In this document: piece after piece, positions 30,917 to 36,036 of the stretch
How the letters are laid out: each line of letters begins with the position of its first letter
How positions within the stretch are numbered: the stretch's first letter is position 1
NCBI GenBank assembly: GCA_900541315.1
Contig: UQJF01000011.1
Span: forward strand, 1-36,036
Length of the DNA stretch: 36,036 nt
Direction of reading: 5' to 3'
Source: an uncultured Clostridium sp.
Lineage (GTDB): Bacteria; Bacillota; Clostridia; Lachnospirales; Lachnospiraceae
The notes under the pieces: model-generated
Databases searched by the model: none
What the model was told of the DNA's origin: nothing
What the model saw: the letters and a program-made list of their open reading frames with translations, nothing else
Translations under genes and position numbers: made by a program

Positions 30917-31570
30917 ATGACAGACATACAGGAAAAAATGCAGGCCCTGATCAGGAGAGAAGAACTGGACCGGGCCTTTGACGCCAGGTTTCCTAGAGGA
31001 ATGAAAGAGAAATTTTTAAATGCCCGTGTGGCAGTAGCCGGTCTTGGAGGCCTTGGGTCTAATATAGCGGTAATGCTTGCAAGGAGCGGGGTGGGACACC
31101 TGCTTTTAGTAGATTTTGATACAGTGGATGTGACCAATTTGAACCGGCAGATGTATATGATCCCACATCTGGGAAGACCAAAGGCAGAGGCATTGCCGGA
31201 TATACTTTGCCAGATCAATCCTTATCTGGAATATACGTCCATTTGCATAAAAGTCACACCGGATAATGTAAAAGAATTATTCATGGCGTATCCTATTGTC
31301 TGTGAAGCATTTGACAAACCTGATCAGAAGGCCATGCTGGTAAGAGAGGTTTTAGGACAGTGCCCGGAAACCACCGTAGTATCCGGAAATGGAATGGCTG
31401 GTTTCGGTGATACAAACGATATACAGACCAGACAGATGATGAGACGCCTTTATGTGTGTGGAGACCAGAAAACCGATGTAGGAAACGGGATCGGTCTTAT
31501 GGCTCCAAGAGTGGCAGCCTGTGCCGCACACCAGGCAAATAAGGTATTGCAGCTGATCTTGCAGTCATAA
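30917..31570 (+). CDS. thiF: ThiS adenylyltransferase ThiF (short clostridial type)
   Basis: This E1-like enzyme activates the ThiS C-terminus with ATP. The 217 residues carry the nucleotide motif VAGLGGLGSNIAVMLARSGVGHLLLVDFD near 35-65 and TNLNRQ with its conserved Arg. GNGMAGFGDTND replaces the usual cysteine-bearing region of longer ThiF/MoeB proteins. A zinc-binding Cys set is not evident. Length and motifs fit the compact ThiF found in clostridial thiSFGH operons. The start follows GGAGGAGG, two bases after the thiS stop. Confidence 0.93.
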   Translation: MTDIQEKMQALIRREELDRAFDARFPRGMKEKFLNARVAVAGLGGLGSNIAVMLARSGVGHLLLVDFDTVDVTNLNRQMYMIPHLGRPKAEALPDILCQINPYLEYTSICIKVTPDNVKELFMAYPIVCEAFDKPDQKAMLVREVLGQCPETTVVSGNGMAGFGDTNDIQTRQMMRRLYVCGDQKTDVGNGIGLMAPRVAACAAHQANKVLQLILQS

Positions 31571-31681
31571 AAAAGAAGTCTGCACACAGAAGATAAGCAG
31601 AAAATAAACAGAAAAATCTGAAATCATATAAACAGAAAAATACATAAATATATGCATATGTAAAAAAGAGAGGAAAACAAC

Positions 31682-32446
31682 ATGGAAGATAAACTGGTTC
31701 TTGGGGGAAAAGAATTTAACAGCCGTTTTATTTTAGGCTCCGGTAAATACAACATTAATCTGATCAAGGCTGCAGTAGAACAGGGCGGTGCAGAAATCAT
31801 TACCCTGGCTTTAAGACGGGCAAATACCCAGGAAAAGGAAAACATTTTAGATCATATCCCGGAAGGAGTCACACTGCTTCCCAATACTTCCGGTGCCAGA
31901 AATGCAGAAGAAGCTGTACGCATAGCCAGACTGAGCCGTGCCATGGGCTGCGGGGATTTTGTAAAAGTTGAGATCATGCGGGATACAAAATACCTGTTCC
32001 CGGATAATTATGAAACTGTAAAAGCGACAGAGATCCTTGCAAAAGAGGGATTTATTATTCTGCCATATATGAACCCGGACTTAAATGTGGCAAGAGATCT
32101 GCAAAGTGCAGGTGCAGCAGCAGTTATGCCCCTGGCAGCCCCTATCGGAAGTAACAAGGGACTGGCAACCAAAGCCATGATCCAGGTGCTGATCGATGAG
32201 ATCGACCTGCCTATCATCGTAGACGCAGGTATCGGCAAACCTTCCCAGGCCTGTGAGGCAATGGAAATGGGTGCTGCGGCAGTTATGGCAAATACTGCTA
32301 TTGCAACAGCCGGGGATGTGCCTGCCATGGCAAATGCTTTTAAGCTGGCTATTGAAGCAGGAAGAAAAGCTTACCTTACAGGAATGGGAAGAGTCCTGGC
32401 AAGAGGCGGCAGTGCATCTGACCCGCTTACAGGATTTTTACGTTAG
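31682..32446 (+). CDS. thiG: Thiazole synthase ThiG
   Basis: ThiG builds the thiazole phosphate carboxylate from deoxyxylulose 5-phosphate, dehydroglycine and ThiS thiocarboxylate. The 254-residue TIM barrel has [17 protein letters not shown] at the start and the Schiff-base Lys95 in [24 protein letters not shown] and [29 protein letters not shown] form the phosphate-binding regions. It follows thiF after 111 bp of AT-rich sequence with no clear terminator, and precedes thiH by 12 bp. Confidence 0.97.
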   Translation: MEDKLVLGGKEFNSRFILGSGKYNINLIKAAVEQGGAEIITLALRRANTQEKENILDHIPEGVTLLPNTSGARNAEEAVRIARLSRAMGCGDFVKVEIMRDTKYLFPDNYETVKATEILAKEGFIILPYMNPDLNVARDLQSAGAAAVMPLAAPIGSNKGLATKAMIQVLIDEIDLPIIVDAGIGKPSQACEAMEMGAAAVMANTAIATAGDVPAMANAFKLAIEAGRKAYLTGMGRVLARGGSASDPLTGFLR

Positions 32447-32458
32447 GAGGCGGCAGAT

Positions 32459-33718
32459 ATGAACGAAGAAAACCAGGTTTATTTTGTGGACAGTGACAAG
32501 CTGCCGGAAGAAGCATTAAAACGGAAACACCGCTTGGAGCAGGATCCTACGTTCCGCACAAACCATATGGAATATATGGAAGGAATGGAAGTGATCCAGT
32601 CTGACATCAAGGATAAAGTGGAAGCGGCCATGAAAGCTTTTGATTATGATGCCTATACAGCATCAGATGTAGAGCGGGCGCTGTCCCATGAAACATGTTC
32701 CATTGAAGATTTTAAGGCACTTTTATCCCCGGCAGCAGCACCTTATCTGGAAGCCATGGCAAGAAAGGCAGAGGAGATCACGAAAAACCATTTTGGGAAT
32801 ACTGTATATATTTTTACTCCTATTTACATTGCCAATTACTGCCAGAATTACTGTATTTACTGCGGTTTTAACTGCTATAATAACATCCGCAGAAAGAAGC
32901 TGACCACTGAAGAGATCGAGCATGAGATGCAGGTGATCGCAAAGACCGGCATGGAAGAGATACTGATTCTTACAGGAGAAAGCCGGGCTTATTCTGATGT
33001 AAAATATATTGGAGAAGCAGTAAAGATCGCCAGAAAATATTTCCGCAATATCGGTATTGAGATTTATCCTGTGAATGTAGATGAATATAAATATCTCCAT
33101 GAATGTGGTGTAGATTATGTGACTGTATTCCAGGAGACTTATAATACAGATAAGTATGAAACACTGCATCTTATGGGACATAAACGTGTGTGGCCATACC
33201 GTTTTGATGCCCAGGAGCGGGCTCTTATGGGCGGCATGAGAGGCGCAGGTTTTTCTGCACTGTTAGGTCTGGATGATTTCAGGAAGGATGCTTTGGCAAC
33301 GGCTCTTCATGTGTATTATATTAACCGGAAATACCCTTATGCTGAGTTGTCCTTAAGCTGCCCAAGACTGCGTCCGATCGTTAATAATGACAAGATCAAC
33401 CCAAGAGATGTAGGGGAAAAAGAACTTTGCCAGGTTCTATGCGCATACCGTATTTTCCTGCCATTTGCAGGCATCACTGTTTCCAGCCGGGAGAGCGCTG
33501 CTTTCAGAAATGGTATTACCAAGATTTGTGCAACAAAGGTATCTGCCGGTGTATCTACAGGCATTGGAGATCATGAGGAGAAATACGAGGGTAAGGAAGA
33601 TGCAGACGTAGGAGATGAGCAGTTTGAGATCAACGACGGCCGCTCCTTTGCCAGCATGTATGAAGATATGGAAAAAGGCGGTCTGCAGCCGGTGTTAAAT
33701 GATTATATTTATGTATAA
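32459..33718 (+). CDS. thiH: 2-iminoacetate synthase ThiH (radical SAM tyrosine lyase)
   Basis: ThiH cleaves tyrosine with a radical from S-adenosylmethionine to give dehydroglycine for ThiG, plus p-cresol. The 419-residue length is slightly longer than E. coli ThiH. The radical-SAM cluster is Cys128-xxx-Cys132-xx-Cys135 (YCQNYCIYCGF). TGESRAYSDVKYIGEAVKIA, VFQETYNTDKYETLH and SCPRLRP are family marks, and a C-terminal BATS-like region follows. The oxygen-sensitive ThiH, in place of glycine oxidase ThiO, fits an anaerobe. The start follows TAGGAGG. thiC, thiD and thiE are not in the window. Confidence 0.96.
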   Translation: MNEENQVYFVDSDKLPEEALKRKHRLEQDPTFRTNHMEYMEGMEVIQSDIKDKVEAAMKAFDYDAYTASDVERALSHETCSIEDFKALLSPAAAPYLEAMARKAEEITKNHFGNTVYIFTPIYIANYCQNYCIYCGFNCYNNIRRKKLTTEEIEHEMQVIAKTGMEEILILTGESRAYSDVKYIGEAVKIARKYFRNIGIEIYPVNVDEYKYLHECGVDYVTVFQETYNTDKYETLHLMGHKRVWPYRFDAQERALMGGMRGAGFSALLGLDDFRKDALATALHVYYINRKYPYAELSLSCPRLRPIVNNDKINPRDVGEKELCQVLCAYRIFLPFAGITVSSRESAAFRNGITKICATKVSAGVSTGIGDHEEKYEGKEDADVGDEQFEINDGRSFASMYEDMEKGGLQPVLNDYIYV

Positions 33719-33746
33719 TTGTAAAGACTGTGACTGAAATTGTAAT

Positions 33747-33775
33747 AGAAAAGTAATAAGGAGGTGTGCTATACT
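33747..33775 (+). promoter_or_regulatory. Possible promoter of the cell-wall-binding protein gene
   Basis: An extended -10 TGCTATACT (hexamer 33770-33775) lies 42 bp before the start codon. The -35 region is weak. Confidence 0.4.
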
Positions 33776-33817
33776 GAAATCAGGTTGAAATACATCTGGA
33801 TGTAAAGGAGGAGTTCC

Positions 33818-34837
33818 ATGAAGAAAACGGGAAAGCTTTTGGCAGCTCTTATTACGGCACTTAGTCTTGCAATGCCTGTAAATGTATGGGCGGATACAAA
33901 GATCAGCAGTATTTCACTGAAGATCGATTCTTCTATTGAGGCAGGTGACAGCAGCAATGATGTGGAAGTGACTACTTCCTCAAGATATTGCAGTGTGGAC
34001 GATGTAGAGGTTACAAATGAGCCATCTGACGAGTGGAAGAATGGCGCAAGACCAAAGATCAAAGTTACATTATCTTCAAGCGGGGATGCTTATTTTGGTA
34101 CAGGTATCAACAAGAGTGATATTTCAGTCAGCGGAAATGATGCCAATGTGACATCAGTCAGCCGATCTGGTAAATATGAGCTGACAGTCAACCTTACACT
34201 GGAAAAGCTGGAACGTGACTCCGATGATTATGAGCTGGATGTAACAGAACTGAACTGGGATGATTATGACGGCACCGCCAGCTGGGAAGAGCCGGAAGAT
34301 GCAAAGCGCTATGAGGTACGTCTCTACAGGGATGGCAGCAGCATTTCTTCTGCCATCTCCACCACAGATACCAGTTATAACTTTGCCAGCTATTTTACAA
34401 GAAGCGGCGATTACACCTTTAAGGTGCGTGCTATTTACAATTCTTCCAATAAAGGTGACTGGGAAGAGTCTGATGAATTAAGCGTTTCTTCCAGCGAGGC
34501 AAGAGATATCCGTGACAATGGAAGATCCTCCGGAAATACACCATCCAATTCCGTAAACGATGATGGAGGCCCTGGAGATACAAACAGCAGCCAGGGCGCA
34601 TGGCTTAAAAATGATGTGGGCTGGTGGTACTGCAACGCAGACCGCAGTTATCCGGTGAACCAGTGGCAGTACATCAACAATTACTGGTATTTCTTCAATG
34701 CATCCGGCTATATGGTAACCGGCTGGGTACAGTGGAACAATGTATGGTATTACTGCTGTGACAGCGGTGAGATGCTTACCAATACCCGCACACCAGATGG
34801 TTATTATGTAGATGGGAACGGGGCATGGATCCAGTAA
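33818..34837 (+). CDS. Secreted protein with C-terminal cell-wall-binding (choline-binding-type) repeats
   Basis: This 339-residue exported protein has a signal peptide (MKKTGKLLAALITALSLAMPVNVWA, cleaved after about residue 25). The middle contains two beta-rich regions: about 27-130, unrecognised, and about 140-225, with an Fn3-like pattern (TASWEEPEDAKRYEVRLYRDG...YTFKVRAIYNS). A Ser/Asn/Gly linker follows. The last 75 residues form about three aromatic repeats (WWYCNADRSYPVNQWQYINNYWYFFNASGYMVTGW), the choline/glucan-binding type that holds proteins at the cell wall. No enzymatic domain was seen. The start follows AAAGGAGG. The gene converges on a LacI-type regulator gene 5 bp away with no terminator between. 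Confidence 0.85.
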   Translation: MKKTGKLLAALITALSLAMPVNVWADTKISSISLKIDSSIEAGDSSNDVEVTTSSRYCSVDDVEVTNEPSDEWKNGARPKIKVTLSSSGDAYFGTGINKSDISVSGNDANVTSVSRSGKYELTVNLTLEKLERDSDDYELDVTELNWDDYDGTASWEEPEDAKRYEVRLYRDGSSISSAISTTDTSYNFASYFTRSGDYTFKVRAIYNSSNKGDWEESDELSVSSSEARDIRDNGRSSGNTPSNSVNDDGGPGDTNSSQGAWLKNDVGWWYCNADRSYPVNQWQYINNYWYFFNASGYMVTGWVQWNNVWYYCCDSGEMLTNTRTPDGYYVDGNGAWIQ

Positions 34838-34842
34838 AAAAT

Positions 34843-35874
34843 TTATAATATGCTGTTTTTTGGCGGACAGCAGCTGTCCCTCTCTACCATATGGTGAGGC
34901 ACCAGGATCTTGGTAGCAGGAAGATCAGGATCTTCAATATGGTTGATTATCTGGGCAGCAGCTTCTGATCCCAGCTGGAAGGAGTTGATATCTACCGAAG
35001 TAAGCTGGGGAGAGGTAAGCCTTGCAAATAAAGAGTTATTAAAAGAGATAATGGAAAGGTCTTTCGGTATGGAAAGCCCCATTTCAAGGCAGACACGTTC
35101 CAGGGTTACAGCCAGGATATCATCACTGACTACAACAGCAGTGGGACGGTCTGGTATAGAGAGAAGACAGCGTAAAGGTGCGCTGTCTTTTTCTGATACA
35201 GCCATTTCTACACAGTAATCAGCTCTTGGAAGGATGTTATGCTGCAAAAGGGCAGTCTGATAACCGCTTTTGCGGTCAGCAGAGAAGATCATGGATGTGT
35301 CAGTTCCAATGTAGCCGATCCGCCTGTGACCCATCTGGTATAGATATTCAGTGGCTTCCTGAGATGCCAGAAGGTTATCATTATCAATGTAGATAGTCTG
35401 GTTTGCATGGGCATAGGCTTTTCCCACCAGCACATAAAGAAAGCCTTCATTATAGAGAAAACCGGCAATGGGATCATCCTGACGGGAATACAGGACAATA
35501 AACCCATCTACCTGGCCGCTGCGTGCCATGGTCTTTAGCACCTGAAGAATCTCTTCTTCGCTTTCACCTGTGATCACTGTATTAATATACTGCCGCTTGT
35601 TGCACAGCTGGCTGACCCCGCGGATAGCTTCCAGATAAAATGGGTTTTCATATGCTTCTCTGGCAGAAACGGGCAGAATGATCCCGATGGTGCGGGAATT
35701 TTTGGAAGCCAGGTTGCTGGCCTGAAAATTGGGTTCATATCCTAATTGTGCCATGGCGCGGCGTACTTTTTCTTTTGTTTCTTCGCTTATAGATGGATTG
35801 TTTTTGCAGGTTCTGGATACAGTAGAAGAAGATACACCTGCAAGAGCTGCTACGTCTTTTATAGTAACTGCCAT
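34843..35874 (-). CDS. LacI-family transcriptional regulator
   Basis: This 343-residue repressor-type protein has an N-terminal LacI helix-turn-helix (TIKDVAALAGVSSSTVSRTCKNNPSISEETKEKVRRAMAQLGYEPN), a hinge (ASNLASKNSRTIGIILP), and a periplasmic-binding-like effector domain. The hinge/helix pattern with NNPSISEETK resembles MalR-type regulators, but the effector cannot be read from sequence. The start at 35874 follows AGGAGG; the open frame continues upstream without a ribosome site. No sugar transporter or hydrolase is adjacent inside the window, so the target genes may lie beyond the right edge. Palindromes at the promoter suggest self-regulation. Confidence 0.92.
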   Translation of the reverse strand: MAVTIKDVAALAGVSSSTVSRTCKNNPSISEETKEKVRRAMAQLGYEPNFQASNLASKNSRTIGIILPVSAREAYENPFYLEAIRGVSQLCNKRQYINTVITGESEEEILQVLKTMARSGQVDGFIVLYSRQDDPIAGFLYNEGFLYVLVGKAYAHANQTIYIDNDNLLASQEATEYLYQMGHRRIGYIGTDTSMIFSADRKSGYQTALLQHNILPRADYCVEMAVSEKDSAPLRCLLSIPDRPTAVVVSDDILAVTLERVCLEMGLSIPKDLSIISFNNSLFARLTSPQLTSVDINSFQLGSEAAAQIINHIEDPDLPATKILVPHHMVERDSCCPPKNSIL

Positions 35875-35913
35875 GATAAAACCTCCTGGGCTCAGTAAAA
35901 ATCGTATGGTATC

Positions 35914-35976
35914 ATTGTAAAAGAGAATGAAATCTGTGTCAATGATAATTGTGCAAACACAATGCAATAGTTGCAT
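35914..35976 (-). promoter_or_regulatory. LacI-family gene promoter with two palindromes
   Basis: On minus, TTGACA (35942-35937), 17 bases, TACAAT (35919-35914) form a near-consensus promoter. Directly upstream lie two perfect palindromes, ATTGTG-CAAA-CACAAT (35948-35963) and ATGCAA-TAG-TTGCAT (35962-35976), which share two bases. Their lack of a central CG is unusual for LacI operators, so another regulator could bind them. Confidence 0.6.
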
Positions 35977-35997
35977 GAATAGTTACTGTACATGGTA

Positions 35998-36021
35998 GGC
36001 ACTTTTGGAACCGAAAGTGCC
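35998..36021. repeat. Inverted repeat (hairpin) at the contig end
   Basis: GGCACTTT (35998-36005) pairs perfectly with AAAGTGCC (36014-36021) around an 8-base loop that can add a short GG/CC pair. There is no T run on either strand within the window. It may be the terminator stem of a neighbour or part of a dispersed repeat where the assembly stopped. Confidence 0.55.
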
Positions 36022-36036
36022 GTACGATAACGTAGT

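Noticed and set aside
34865..34885. Palindrome GGACAGCAGCTGTCC as a terminator between the convergent last genes
   Set aside because: Its centre leaves a one-base loop, it lies inside the LacI-family coding region, and no T run follows.
1..36036. CRISPR arrays, insertion sequences, phage genes or toxin-antitoxin pairs
   Set aside because: No spaced direct repeats, transposase, integrase, phage structural protein or small paired genes were seen.

Overview
The window looks like one contig end-to-end from a draft genome of a gut-type Lachnospiraceae bacterium (Clostridia). This rests on family resemblance, not on a search. The indicators are strong AGGAGG-type ribosome binding sites, clustered [FeFe]-hydrogenase genes, an acetyl-CoA-type MetA, a short clostridial ThiF, a cobalamin riboswitch, and a cell-wall-binding-repeat surface protein. 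The first 26 bases are a leftover Nextera (Tn5) library adapter, joined directly to the broken 5' half of a tRNA-Arg(CCG). The left edge is therefore a technical break and not a biological junction.

Layout, left to right. (1) 1-3436: adapter, partial tRNA, an RsiV-like lipoprotein, and a PTS EIIC-like membrane protein with a strong operator-bearing promoter and a folded 5' leader. (2) 3461-10307: a housekeeping run on the plus strand (anchored extracytoplasmic protein, queA, rluF, ligA, metA, EF-hand-like lipoprotein), tightly packed and closed by a strong terminator. (3) 10305-14430: a three-gene cassette (D-cysteine desulfhydrase-like PLP enzyme, N-acyl-D-amino-acid deacylase, NhaC-type transporter) that reads as uptake, deacylation and breakdown of an N-acylated D-amino acid. 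(4) 14488-18107, minus strand: a flavoprotein with a NuoF-type Fe-S module fused to a GltD module, followed by an [FeFe] hydrogenase. (5) 18486-21655: a divergent SsuABC/TauABC-like ABC transporter with a cysteine-rich binding protein. (6) 21677-25288: a GalD-like acid-sugar dehydratase and an APC permease on the minus strand, divergent from a LysR regulator with a clear operator cluster between them. (7) 25304-26742: a MATE exporter with a MerR-like promoter. (8) 26828-30380: a cobalamin riboswitch controlling btuF-btuC-btuD-like genes. (9) 30426-33718: thiS-thiF-thiG-thiH behind a leader ending in an intrinsic terminator, a candidate HMP-PP (thiS-motif) riboswitch. (10) 33818-36036: a secreted cell-wall-binding protein, a convergent LacI-family regulator with palindromes at its promoter, and a hairpin at the contig end.

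Much of the window concerns cofactor and redox metabolism: corrinoid import, thiazole synthesis for thiamin, queuosine, and hydrogen metabolism linked to pyridine nucleotides. No phage, insertion sequence, CRISPR array or defence system was seen. The least explained items are the folded leader at 2072-2151, the D-amino-acid cassette, the hydrogenase/flavoprotein pair with its flanking inverted repeat, the thiS leader, and the long-range pairing that would mask the btuF ribosome binding site.
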